Source: Toxorhynchites rutilus septentrionalis
Taxonomy: Eukaryota; Arthropoda; Insecta; Diptera; Culicidae
Length of the DNA: 64,000 nucleotides
Direction of reading: 5' to 3'
Assembly: GCF_029784135.1 (NCBI RefSeq)
Contig: NC_073746.1
Location: forward strand, 245,529,307-245,593,306
The notes below the pieces were generated by a model. That model made no database searches and had not been told where the DNA came from. It saw only the letters and a list, made by a program, of their open reading frames with translations. Numbering within the stretch: position 1 is the stretch's first letter; every line of letters starts with the position of its first letter. Below are positions 23,371 through 34,666 of this stretch, piece after piece. Both the position numbers and the translations under genes were made by a program.

Positions 23371-24609
23371 TCTACAGTTGTGTTCAAAATAATAGCAGTG
23401 CTGATTTAAAATCTGAAATAAGATAATAATTTGTAATTAGCGCTTTGCTCCGAATTTCTTCATAGTGTATTTTGAACAGCGCTTCAATAGATCAAGTGTA
23501 TGGTATTGGTTGCATAATTTCATTTTATTATTCAATAAAATAATCATTTTTTCAAAAAAGTTAGTGTTCAAAAAAATAGCAGTACTCCAGTCAACACCAG
23601 GAAAACATGATTAAAATGATGAAAGATTTCGAAGTTGTTCTGTAACATGATTATCCATCTTAGTACTTTGTAGCGTAGCTCTTATTCTTAATACCAGCAG
23701 CACACCATTTCGGCATAGAGTCCACAAGTGCTTGGCAGCGAGAATCAGGTATTGCTGCCCACGAATCACGAATTACTTCCATTTCCATTTCAAAACATTG
23801 CTTATCGTTTTGGCCGAGCACCCCACTGTTTGCTGTACTTGTCTGTAAGTTTTGCCTTGATTTATCAACGTTTTGATAAAACTGCGCTGCTCCTCAGAAC
23901 AATGTTTTCCGCGACCCATTTTCTGCAATACAAACAAAACAAACATATTTTCTTGCACATATCTTAGTTTTTATATACTTACCAACTAACAAAATAGCAA
24001 AACTTGTATAAAACTCCGAATGGAAACAAACTTTGTTTGAATTCGTTTTTCGCTGCTATTATTTTGAACAACGCGAAACGGACTCAGCCGGAAGTGTCAA
24101 ATGAAATATACACTGAACGAAATTGTATTGCTATGAACAATATGGGTTTATATATTCATATGATTAGTTGATAACATCAACCATCCATACATGAATAGTG
24201 ATAATAATATAGATATAGTATCAGGCACTGCTATTATTTTGGACACAACTGTATATAAATAAAAATGAATCGCCAAATGTGTTGACAAGAGCAAAACTCG
24301 AGAAAGGAATTGTCCGATTTAGGGCTGTCTTCATTCTATCATATTTTTTTTTGTATCAAACATTTATTCCATGTAACGGAGAAACATGTTATTTGCAAGT
24401 GGATGAAAAATTTTGCACGAGAAGTGTTATTATAATGTCAAGTTTTGGTAGAAGTACTGAAATTTGAAAAAAAAAAATTTTAAAGGGTAGATTAGAAAAT
24501 CAATGAACAGTTCTGCGATTGGACCCATGAACGTGTGCTTAGTAAGAAAATGTGTATGTGATAACGAAAAAAAAATTTTGGGCGGGACGAAGTTTTCTGG
24601 GTCAGCTAG
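23371..24609 (+). mobile_element. Helitron-like core, copy B, with Tc1 insertion
   Basis: The core has a 5' TC start (TCTA, interrupted, then TATAAATAAAAATGAATCGCC), a body with GGAATTGTCCGATTTAGGGC, and a 3' end GGCGGGACGAAGTTTTCTGG..CAGCTAG. CTAG at 24,606-24,609 is followed by T. TC...CTAG termini with no target duplication define Helitrons, and the 3' end is like the insect Lep1 type. Without the 877-bp Tc1 insertion the core is about 360 bp. No Rep/helicase is encoded. Confidence 0.7.
23375..24251 (-). mobile_element. Tc1-like deletion derivative with TA duplication
   Basis: The 24-bp terminal repeats CAGTTGTGTTCAAAATAATAGC (23,375 onward) and their complement (ending 24,251) are flanked by TA at 23,373-23,374 and 24,252-24,253. 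On the minus strand from 23,919 a transposase N-terminus reads MGRGKHCSEEQRSFIKTLIN, then YRQVQQTVGCSAKTISNVLK (helix-turn-helix). It runs almost directly into a typical C-terminus, RCQALVDSMPKWCAAGIK and SYATKY (23,745-23,665). The whole catalytic domain is deleted. It was once autonomous and is now mobilisable only in trans. Confidence 0.9.
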
Positions 24610-24766
24610 TATATCTATATATCTTTATATATTCTTGGAATCATTGCGATGAGAAAAGTTCACAAACAAATTAATTTTCAAGAAGGGCAGGTGGTTTCGC
24701 TTCCTCAATTCAAAATTTGAAATGTAGATTTTGTTCAACAACGAAACGGATATGAAATGAATTACC

Positions 24767-25188
24767 TCACAATTTATCACATTTCCAACTGTCATTTTAT
24801 ACTCATAATCAGCATCAGCAGCCAAATCACTATTTCGGAATACTATAATATAAAGGATAATAGTTCCGATGAACTCTTTATTCTCCCTTACAGCTTTCAA
24901 TTCTATTTCTTCCCGACAGTGATATATCACTTCACTTTTTTCAAAACAGTTTCCTTCATCATCAATCGCTGAACAACATGTATTGAATAATGATAAACAG
25001 CTGCCGAAACCAAACCAAACGGTGGATTTTCGTTGATGAAATAAAACAGCAGTGATGTTGCGTTTGTCACGCGTCACGATTTGAATACATTCGTTGGGGT
25101 CATTTTGGCACTTTTCGCGGGCATTTCGCAAATAATCCACTTTCACAATATATTTCTGCTTCTCCCCACGCACCACTTCTTGTGCCAC
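24767..25188 (-). pseudogene. Possible host gene first exon, start codon lost
   Basis: A minus-strand open stretch of about 140 codons reads VAQEVVRGEKQKYIVKVDYL at its start. It then has a cysteine-containing, protein-like sequence (CQNDPNECIQIV, ITAVLFHQRKSTVWFGFGSC, VIYHCREEIELKAV, DADYEYKMTVG). It ends at TGTGAG|GTAATT near 24,767, a plausible splice donor. The first codon is GTG in the context CAAACGTGGCA, an ideal insect start context if it were ATG, and an in-frame TAA lies just upstream. I do not recognise the family. It could be a decayed gene copy, an allele, or chance. Confidence 0.3.
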
Positions 25189-26159
25189 GTTTGTTTACAA
25201 ACAAACCCAACGACGACGATGGGGCAGCGAGTTCACAGCTGAAAGCGCCAAAATGAGAACGCACCAACGCAAGTGAAGAGGAATAAAAATAGCACCCAAA
25301 ACAACACTCTTCTCCTAGTAGATAATCAGCCAGTAGAAATAAATTTTCACACGACCGCTTCGACACTCAATTTGCCCTGTTCGAAGCAAATAAATATTCC
25401 TGGGACCGTAGATAACACCCCGCAACCAACCACTCGGAACAAAAACTGGAACATACGAATTCGCACCGGAACCCCGGGGTTGACCAATGTTCCTTCGTCG
25501 AGTATTTCCGCGTTCACCGTTGCACTCTGCACAGTTGATAGGCTCGCCTCGAACTACTGCCGATGAGCCGCTGGCGCTATGGCTAGCTCAGCTCCACGGT
25601 ATACTCGATCGACGGATGTCTACCGAGTCACTACTATCGCCAAAACTCACAATAGAAATTGTACCCAGATGATCTACAAAAGGGATACACTAATGAATAC
25701 ATTCATCAATCTTTTGCTTTTTTTATTTGAGTATGACAGAAGAGCACAAGATAGAGGGACGCCGTGCGTATGTACTTAATTCATTCAACCAGTTCACCAG
25801 TTCGGAGCATTGTGTCGCCGAGAAAAAAGAGAGTACCATCCGTACTCTCGCGATCGGTGGTACACAGTGATAAATCTTGTTTTGAATTCAGGAATTATTT
25901 TCTTGGAGGAACTTTTCTGGTAAAGTTTCGTACGATTCCGTCGCACAAAAACGCTTTTATCTGTATGCCTTCCACGCACACCAATAGTATCAAGGTTTTG
26001 GTAGGCGAACTCCCATTGAAAGATCGCTTCTTTTTATTATCTCCACGGTACCTAATCCGGCGTGACGTTATGAACCTGTTGATGATCGGAATTTTGAACA
26101 GCTTAAAGGGCAAAGTTTAACTCTCGGCTCATGATTTTTTATCTTGATTTCATCTCCAT
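25189..26159. other. Unassigned
   Basis: Moderately GC-rich for the window. It contains the palindrome GTTTGTTTACAAACAAAC at 25,189-25,206, just upstream of the putative exon. Plus-strand frames of 97 and 118 codons (25,273-25,566; 25,764-26,120) have no recognised motif. Confidence 0.3.
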
Positions 26160-26838
26160 GGAAGTTTTCCATGGATGATGAGACTTACGTCAAAGCGGAC
26201 AGCTTCCTGGGCTACTGTTCTTCACCGCCTAGCTCAAGTTTGATGTTCTGGAGGAAATAAGGAAGCAGAAACTTTCAAAGTTTGCCAAGAAATACATGAC
26301 TTGGCAAGTGATCTGTTCCTGTAGCAAATGGAGTGCGCCGTTCGTGAATACCGGAATTGTAAACAGGCAGATCTACCTACAGAAGCGTCTGCTTCCTCTG
26401 TTGAAGCAACACGAGGACCCTACGATCTTCTGACCGGATCTAGCTTCGTGTCACTATTCAAAGGATGCCCTGGAGTGGTACGACGTCAACGGGGTCACTT
26501 TCGTAACCAAACACATGAACTCCATCGAAAAAAATGGGCTATTTTGAAGCATGCACTACGGGAATATCCCAAGTAGGTCAAATCTGACGACGACATGAAG
26601 AAAACATGGTTTTCCGTACAGAAGAAGCTGCAGCCAGATGTTGTACAAAACCTTATGAGTGGAGTTAAGCGTATGGTGCGAGCTTACGGTTATGGTATTG
26701 AAGTTGAATAAAATATATATGCCAAAAACATACTGATGACTTATATTTTTTTGTCTGAAAATTTGGAAAGGATCGGTCAACTAGATTATTTTCTACAGCG
26801 TTTTTTCTGTGATTCAACTTGATGTGGGGCACTCTTTA
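26160..26838 (+). pseudogene. ITmD37E transposase pseudogene, 5' truncated
   Basis: It starts at the first catalytic Asp (MDDETYVKADSFLG, 26,170) and runs colinear with the intact copy at 46,264. Recognisable blocks are KFAKKYMTWQVICSC, the second-Asp region (CCGGATCTAGCTTCGTG, one frame off), and the C-terminus with LQPDVVQNLMSGVKRMVRAY ending 26,710. Several frameshifts and stops are present, and the PELRPIE motif is deleted. The 3' terminal repeat CTACAGCGTTTTTTCTGTG (26,797 onward) is retained. The N-terminal DNA-binding half and 5' terminus are missing. Its intact 3' UTR dates the insertion seen in the other copy. Confidence 0.85.
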
Positions 26839-27484
26839 TACATTGTAAAAGATAATTCTGTCGAGACTATCCGTTCAGTGAGGCCGAACGAGCACTCGCC
26901 TTACTTCCATGAGAAAATAGGAAAATATAGGATATTTTTTTCCAATTCTTTTTTCCCTGTTTCATTCCTTTGACATCAATATCGACTGAGAACTTTTACT
27001 ATGAAACTGTGGAAAAATTACTCTCGGATTTCTACAACAAATTGCATCATTTTCTCAGTGAAAGACGCGCATTGGCTTTCAAATAAGATTCTTTCGAAAT
27101 AGTTCTTGAGAAGCATGATAGGAGCAAAATTCTCCGCGATGTGAGAACACGTACGAAGCACTTCTTCGTAGAAGGACCAGATTAAGTTATCCGGAAAGCT
27201 TGTGTCGATTTTCAGGAAAAGAAATCGGAAATCAAATAGTTGGTTGTTTGTGTCAAACTTTTTTATCGCTCATCATTGTTGTAAATTAGTCATTCTTCAA
27301 TACCTGTGATGCAGGTGAGTCACAAATGGAGCTTAAAAGTAAAATTTGGTGGAACTCATACATCGTAGAGATTTACGTAATCAAGCTTCATCATATGCCT
27401 ATGACGGTGGTTTCAGGTATGAACTTCCCAGCAACCCTAATTGGATTGCCCGAAAAGTAAATGCTGTTTTTTTTCATTATGTCT
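26839..27484. other. No recognised feature
   Basis: AT-rich, without a supported gene or repeat boundary. Confidence 0.3.
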
Positions 27485-28470
27485 GCCATACAAATGAAAC
27501 ACAAATTTTTTCATAACTCGAGAATCAATCAAGCAAATGAAATTAAATGTGGCATGTTGAGGTTTTAGAGTGTAACAAATGTTTTTACGGTGGTTAGACA
27601 CTCCACCCCCTCTCTTAGGGGGAGCTGCCATACAAATAAAACAAAAAATTCTGCATTACTCGAGAATTAATCAAGCAAATGAAACCAAATTATGCATATT
27701 GAAGTTTTAGAGTGCGATAAATGTTTCTATGATGGTTAGACTTTCCACCCCCCCCCCCCTCTCTAAGGGAGGGCTGCCATACAAATAAAACACAAATTTC
27801 TACATAACTCGAGAACTAATCAAGCAAATGAAACCAAATTTGACGTGTGGAGGTTTTAAAGTGCAATAAACGTTTTTACGGTGGTTAGACACTCCACCAC
27901 CCCCCCCCCCCTTTCTAAGGAGGAGCTGCCATACAAATAAAACACAATTTTCTGCAATACTCGAGAATTAATCAAGCAAATGAAACCAAATTAGGCATAT
28001 TGAGGTTTTAGGGTGCAACAATTGTTTCTATGGTGGTTAGACACTCCAGCCTTCTCTCTAAGGGGGGCTGCCGCACAAATAAAACACAAATTTCTGCATT
28101 ACTCGAGAATTAATCCAGCAATTGGAACCATATTTGGCATATGGAGGTTTTTGGGAACAATAAATGTTTCTATGGTGGTTTGACACTCCTCCCATCTCCC
28201 TAAAAGAGGGGGAGGGGCCGATAAATCGACAACAAATTTGGCATGTGAAGGTGTTAGAATACACGAAATGTTTTTATGGTGATTCGACAGAACCAGCCCC
28301 TCTCTAAGGATAAGAGGGCTGCCATACAAATGAAATACAAATTTCTGGATAACTCGAGAACTAATTAAGCAAGTGGAGCCAAATTTGGGATGTGGAGGTT
28401 TTTGGGTACGAGAAATGATTCTATTATGGCATGACACCCCTTCCTCCTCTGGAAAGGAGAGGGGGTCCCA
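27485..28470 (+). repeat. Helitron-linked minisatellite, copy C
   Basis: About seven units. GCCATACAAAT-type boundaries lie at 27,485, 27,627, 27,776, 27,928, 28,070, about 28,218 and 28,321 (periods 142, 149, 152, 142, about 148, about 103). Each has CTCGAGAATTAATCAAGCAA, a GGAGGTTTTAGGGTG-like block, and a run of 6-14 C followed by CTCTCTAAGGGGG, able to form a hairpin. A spacer near 28,470-28,680 (TTTCAACCAAACATGACAAT) leads to the Helitron core. Confidence 0.9.
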
Positions 28471-28684
28471 TAAAAATATTTCAACCAAACATGACAATTG
28501 AAAATTTTCGGAAAACTCTGAAGAAAAATGGGAAAATTCGAAAAATTCAATTCGCATGTGTTCTACAATTACATATTGACAAACGTTGTTAGTCCATTCG
28601 ATGCTTGCGGTAACGAAATTGATCTTCGTTCGAAAGTGGAAATGGATTTTAATGTGATACAACGCATTCCTATATCGTCTCCTA

Positions 28685-29083
28685 TCTATATAAATGAAAA
28701 TGGATCACCGAATGTGTTGATAAGAGATAAACTCAAGAATGGAATTGTCCGATTTAGGGCGGTCTTTATTCTATCATATTTTCTGTATAAAACATTTATT
28801 CCATGTAACGGAGATATATACATATGTTATTAGCGAGTGGTTCAAAAATCTTGAACGAGAATTGTGTCTGAAAATAATCTGATATTATAATGATGAGTTT
28901 TGTTAGAAATACTAGGAATTCTATAGTACAAGGTAAATTCAACGGTGTCGAATAGAAGATCAATCAATGAACAGTTCTGCGATTGGACCCATGAACTTGC
29001 TCATAGTAAGAAAACGTGAATGTTTAAAGGTATTGAAAACAAAAAACAAATTTTGGGCGGGACGAAGTTTGCCGGGTCAGCTA
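28685..29083 (+). mobile_element. Helitron-like core, copy C
   Basis: Starts TCTATATAAATGAAAATGG, contains AATTGTCCGATTTAGGGC, and ends GCCGGGTCAGCTAG at 29,083 followed by T. About 400 bp, non-coding. The 3' end immediately abuts another head-to-tail copy. Confidence 0.8.
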
Positions 29084-29086
29084 GTT

Positions 29087-29610
29087 ATCTATATAAATTC
29101 AAATGGATCGCCAAATGTGTTGCCAAGCGCAAAACTCGGGGAAGAAATCGTCCGATTTGAGCCGTATTTATTTTGTTTGCGTTCGTCTGTGCACATGTAT
29201 TAATGTTACCGAGAGAAAAATCGAAAGTTTTTAGTAAAACTTTCGAAGGAAAATGGGAAAACTCGGAACAATGAATTCCCATATGTTCTACAAATACATC
29301 GTGATAAGCGTTGTTAGTCCATTTGATGATTACGCTAAGGAAATGTATCTTTGGAAATGGATTTTCAGGTGGAATAACGAGTGTCTCAACGTGTTTTAAG
29401 CATTCAAATTACATCAAATAAGTTGATAGATAGAGTTAATTGCTTCACACCATCGCGTTTTTTTTTCTCTTTTCTATCATCATACTACAAAGTTCATTTT
29501 ACCTTGATATAGATCAATTTGAAGGTGAATTAACGAATATATATCCCATGAACGTTCGCTTAGTAAGAACACGTCAATCTGGGCGGGACGAGGTTTGGCA
29601 GGTTAGCTAG
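29087..29610 (+). mobile_element. Helitron-like core, copy D, in tandem
   Basis: The 5' end TCTATATAAATTCAAATGG starts three bases after copy C ends. The 3' end is GGTTTGGCAGGTTAGCTAG at 29,610 followed by T. About 524 bp, with a more diverged body. No minisatellite lies between C and D. Confidence 0.75.
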
Positions 29611-32600
29611 TAATAAATAAAATGATTCGCTTGGTATTTTTTTTATTAGAAAACGAAAACAAACACATGATAACAAAGTTTGGTTGGAGGGGTGATACCT
29701 GAGAAACCCACACCGGGTGTCTCGGTCTCGGTTATGCTACGCCACTGCTTTGAACCTTCCTCCCTAACCCGACAGTTGGCAATTGATTGACTTAGTAACT
29801 CTATTCGAAAATTATAGACGATCGCATTGTTAACGTAGGGCTACGTGGAATCGCATCGTTCGTACAACGCAAGGCCTCCTAGCATGATGATAATAAATAC
29901 TACTCTCAGTCTTAAATTATTACAATACTCTCCTGTCGAGCTCTAGTTGCAAATTTTTACTTAAATTCGATTCCTGGGCCATCGTGCACTATTCAATTTC
30001 GCAGAGCTGAAGTTCGTTATTTTGTTTCATGATTTCATGATTAGCTCAATTTTTATCTAAATATTTACCAATGGTATTAGTCCTTGAGATTTGAGGCTTC
30101 TGTGTAAAATATGTGTCTTTGTTATATGGCATGTATCGTTGTGTGTAACGTTGTGTGTAATTCAATTCAAAATATTTTTCTCACTGTGTCCCGCGAACCA
30201 CTCTATCAGGTGATACCATCAATGAACAAAGCGAGAGTGAGAGTAAATAAAAATAATCCGGACTGTTGAACTTACTCAAGACAGAGAGATAGAGCGAGAG
30301 AACTGAAGGAGCTCTAAGTACACACGGTGCGCTACTCGTCGTTCCGTTCGCTACCGTTATCTGTAAAATACGTATAAGCAGCAATTGATAGGTTCGATAC
30401 ATTTGATTCACGTGATGCACTATTAGACTCTCTCGGTGAAGTCATCGAGAGTTGGTTGTTAGTGATGTGAGGCTCAGCTCACATAACAACAATGCTAAGC
30501 TTGGAATTCCTAGAATTTTTACAATCAAAACATCAAATCGAAGCTCCTCGACGGGTAATGCGGACTGAAGATAACCTTTCGTGCATGCGTAACAAGCGTC
30601 ATCGTTGAAGCCAGATGGCAACAAGACTGTGACGGCGACTGACCTACTGTAGCAAATAGGGCTTATCTCTCGTGAGAAAACAGTGAGCTTACTTACCAAA
30701 CACGATCAAGCGCACAAATAAATGTGAGAAACTTACCTGGAAATAAATAAATGCAAAAGAATTAAAACAAGATAATGTTAGGTGAGGAATCATTGACCTA
30801 GGTTGTTATCAAAACGAGGAAGCCTACGATTGGCAACCAATTTAAAACATCGTGTATCTAGAGATAAGTGACAAAAATTGACGGATGCGAAGATCTTTCC
30901 GTCTAATATTAGTCTGCTATCGCAGACTATCAATTTGAACAATTTATTGCGCGCCAAATTCTGAACCGGAATGTGATCGAAAATGAAAAAAAGACCATTT
31001 TCAAAGAGTTTAATTTAGTTATGCTCCAAAAAAAAATATAACATTCAAACTATGTCGTGTTTTGGGCAGAGAAAGCCATACAGTTTCCGAGTTGAGACCT
31101 GATCCGAATCGCCATAGTTGATACAAACTGCTAAAGAGACCCTTATGCCGCATTTTCATGTTTGCTTAAACGTCATCCTGTTGGTCGTATCCGGGTGAAC
31201 CATTGTTTCCAAATTATCATCAACGCTGATAGATAACGATGACGATAAAAAGAGATATTTAGCATCTCGTGCGAACAGAAGAAAAACTGTTTTTGACACT
31301 GTAATTGAACTTTAAATGCTCATTGCAAGAACGTTCACAACTAAACATGGAAACCAACCATGATTCCCCACTAACAGTGACAACACATGCCGTGACAATG
31401 GAAATGAACGCATTTGAAATGGGTAATCACTAGTGGAGCACTTACCACAGATAACCATTCCTATCGTCGCAAGATGATATGTCATGTCCTTGGAGCTATC
31501 AACGAATGCCAGCTCGACGGTGTGCGATCTGTGCTTCACCATCCGTTGTTATCGCTGATAGTTATGCTTGCTCAAAATAGCATGCTTGCCATTGTGAGGC
31601 CCCACACGAGCGTGCAGCAAGCTCTGTAGTTACGTGATAACACCGCGGCGACAAAGGTAAACCTAGTTGACGATATGTCCGTTGAACGCTTCTCTGTGGC
31701 TATCCGCCGGAACCAGTGCACAGCATTATTCAACAAACGCCCACCTGATAACGATCCTCATCAGCCCCATTAAAACGCACAAGCTGCTTTATGTAATACC
31801 AATGATAGTTTTCCTGTATTCGTTATCTGTTGTATTTGGTTTGTTGAAGAAAAATCTATTTTAATCTATTTTTGGGAAAGGTCAAATTTGATTGAAGACT
31901 CTCCAATGAAGGTAGAACTTTTTTACGACATAATCACCCAGCGGCTCCATCGTAACAAAGCAAATTAATAAAATGAGAAAAAACAACCTGAACACAAATG
32001 GAGTTATCCTTTTTGCTTGTTCGCCAAACTGACCTTGACAGCGGCGAAAATCGTAGAATAGCAACAACAACAAAAATATCGACCCAGTGCGCAGGCAATA
32101 CAACATGGAAAAAGTTACAAGTTCAACGATCCTCCTGCTGCTGGGGCTCCGGCTTCATCTGAGCTCTTAAAGACAACACATTATCATGCCATTCGTTTCC
32201 CATTTTTAGCCCTCGCCGCCACCGCCCCCAATCGAATTAGTCTGTTTTCTTTTTGCCTTCTGCACTTTGTCCTGCCTGTGGATACAGCAACCACAGTAAA
32301 GTGAATAATTGATTTAGGATTTAGTAGCTTCACTTAGGCACACGCCATAAGATTTTTGTTTCTCATGGATTTGAATTTCTTTTGTGAAAAATAAAGATAA
32401 TGCAATAGTTTTCCATCGAAATAAATTAATAGATGTTTGGAGAAATTATCATTATTTTTATTACTCAAGCCTGGGGCAAAAAACTGCTAAAGGGTGGAAG
32501 ATCAAAATTTGGTCAACTTGAATTTGACGTATTGCTTTACAGCGTGCATTGAAAAACATGTAAATGTGTGCGTATAAAATGATTCCTCTATTTTGATTCA

Positions 32601-33520
32601 AATTTTTCCGTGGCATTATGTTAGTATTCCTGTCTCTCACTTATGCGCACGCAGACTATCCCAATGGAAGTCTGGAAATCGGTACCCTGCTGGTGGTATC
32701 AGTTATGAAGCAACTGGGTGTCGCAAAACGAATTCCAATGAATATTTTGAAACTTTAGAACAATACCTAAAGCGTTACATAGGGGTTTTTTGTAAATTCG
32801 AAAAATTGCCAAAATGGCAATATTGTTCATTAATAATCGCTGTTTAGAAGCTCATTACAATCGGAAAAATAAGATAAAAAACGGCTATGTAACGTTTTAG
32901 ATAATTAATTTTTACATGTTGATAAAAAAAATTTTAGCTGAATCGGTCGAGTAGATCGTGATATATCGATACCACCAGATGAAAAAAACATAATTTCGAG
33001 AAAAACGCGTTTACAAAATTCGTACAGCAATACTGTTTTCCTTGAAATGACCTCATACTTTTGTCTGTAGCTTTCCAACGAAATTAAATATCGAAAAATC
33101 TTTTAGGACAGCATTTCTCAGGACATAAGTTTCCAGACCGGTCTCCTCATAAGTCCGCTCATTTTAAATGTTCAGTTGAGCTCTGCTTGCATATCGGTTC
33201 TTCGGTTTTTGTCTAGTCCAACTCAGCAGCTTTCATTGGGATTCAACGTCAATGTTAAAGACGAATAAATTTTGTAGTCTTAAGCTTCATTAAAAGAAAA
33301 ATCCATCCATCCCTTCCAATCCATCATACAATTCGCGCGGACGAAGATTCAGAGTCGACATCTGCCGTGATGCGAAGCAATTGACTTTATCAGATTAATG
33401 ATGATTTGAAATTTTTGAAATTCTAATGAAAATTAATAATTCGTGTTATTTGAATACTTAAAACGCGTAGTCCTGTGCTAACCCTTACCTAATTCATTTT
33501 CGTAATTATCCATTATAATA
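29611..33520. other. Unassigned, possibly low-copy
   Basis: No gene or complete repeat is recognised. At 29,690-29,755 there is a transposon-like block (complement of AGTGGCGTAGCATAACCGAG). A purine-rich GAGAG stretch lies near 30,220-30,310. Open frames stay under 86 codons and carry no known motif. Confidence 0.3.
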
Positions 33521-34315
33521 TAGAGCAATTCCACCCCAGATCAGCCGGCTCGACTCGACCCTCTACGATTGTTTTTGAAACATAAGATGGAAACTACCTA
33601 AAATCACAATTTTCATTATCATGTGACCAATTTTAATTACGACTGATTTTTTGAATGGAGACAATCAAATAATTATCGAGATATAACCATTTGTTTATAG
33701 TGAAAATAATGTTAGTTTCTAATATTTCACGAACATGATTATTATATTAATTTAGTTATATCTCGAAAACGGTTAGTCCTAAAATAAATTGTTATATATA
33801 GTTGTTCATGTAGAATCGCATGTAGATTGCATTTTTTCCATTACTTTTCTTAAATAGTTACGGTTTCAAAAAGTTTCAAAAAATTTCAAAGTTTACCACG
33901 GTATCACTGTACGTCAAACTTTGGTAAATTGGAAGGGCTTTCCAATCAAAATACACAAAAAATATCGAAGGGAAGGTCTTTTGAGATATAGAAGTATTTA
34001 ATATTGAATTTAATTTTTGAGAAAGATTTTTTAACAGTTCATTTGAAATATGATTTTTCTCAAATGATTCATTTATTTTTCAATAACTTTGTCAAACATA
34101 TTTTAATCAGACAAATGGAGTTTGAGTTACATTTTTTTTGAAAAAAAAAAACAATGATTTTGATTACGCCTTCTGAAAAAATCAGTCGTAATTTAAATAG
34201 CTCACATGATAATGAAAATTGTTATTTTGGTCAGCTTCTATCTTTTGTACCAAGTTTCAATAAAATCGAAGAGTCAAAATTTGCTGTTTTGCGGCTGATT
34301 GGAGGAAATGCTCTA
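33521..34315. mobile_element. Long-TIR MITE with TA duplication
   Basis: Terminal inverted repeats extend about 115 bp: TAGAGCAATTCC..CAGCC at the left, with its complement ending GGAAATGCTCTA at 34,315. The inner block AATCACAATTTTCATTATCA pairs with the complement near 34,205-34,225. TA flanks both ends (33,519-33,520; 34,316-34,317), as in Tc1/mariner-type MITEs. It is non-coding. A partial copy lies at 55,348-55,745. Confidence 0.75.
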
Positions 34316-34394
34316 TAGACATTATAATATAGACACAATTTTCGTTCAACAGTTTTTCATCACTTGCAAAATTCTTCTTTCTCGACATAACCAT

Positions 34395-34500
34395 AGTGCA
34401 AGCCGGATGGACTTTCTTTGTCGAAAAATCCAAGGCGAGAACAGGAATCGAACCCGAATCACCGGCATGGTATTTGTGACTCACGCCGATGGGAGCACAG
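34395..34500 (-). mobile_element. tRNA-derived SINE fragment
   Basis: Matches the head of the SINE at 6,360-6,650. The B box (GGTTCGATTCC on minus) and the TTTTTCGACAAAGAAAGTCC body are clear, and the A-box end is altered. The tail is missing. Confidence 0.6.
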
Positions 34501-34666
34501 ATTACATGCTACTATTATGTATAACCCGGAAAAGTTAATTTTCATTTATAAAATTATTTCAAAAGAGGAACAAAAATCCTCCTAGAAATCCATCACTTTT
34601 CACATTTCCCGCCAACAGAAAATGAAACTCATTACTGTCAATGCGAATTTCACTCGGTCTGACAAC

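Noticed and set aside
27485..28470. CRISPR-like regularly spaced repeats
   Set aside because: The genome is eukaryotic, units are about 145 bp and similar along their whole length, and there are no unique spacers. It is a minisatellite tied to Helitrons.
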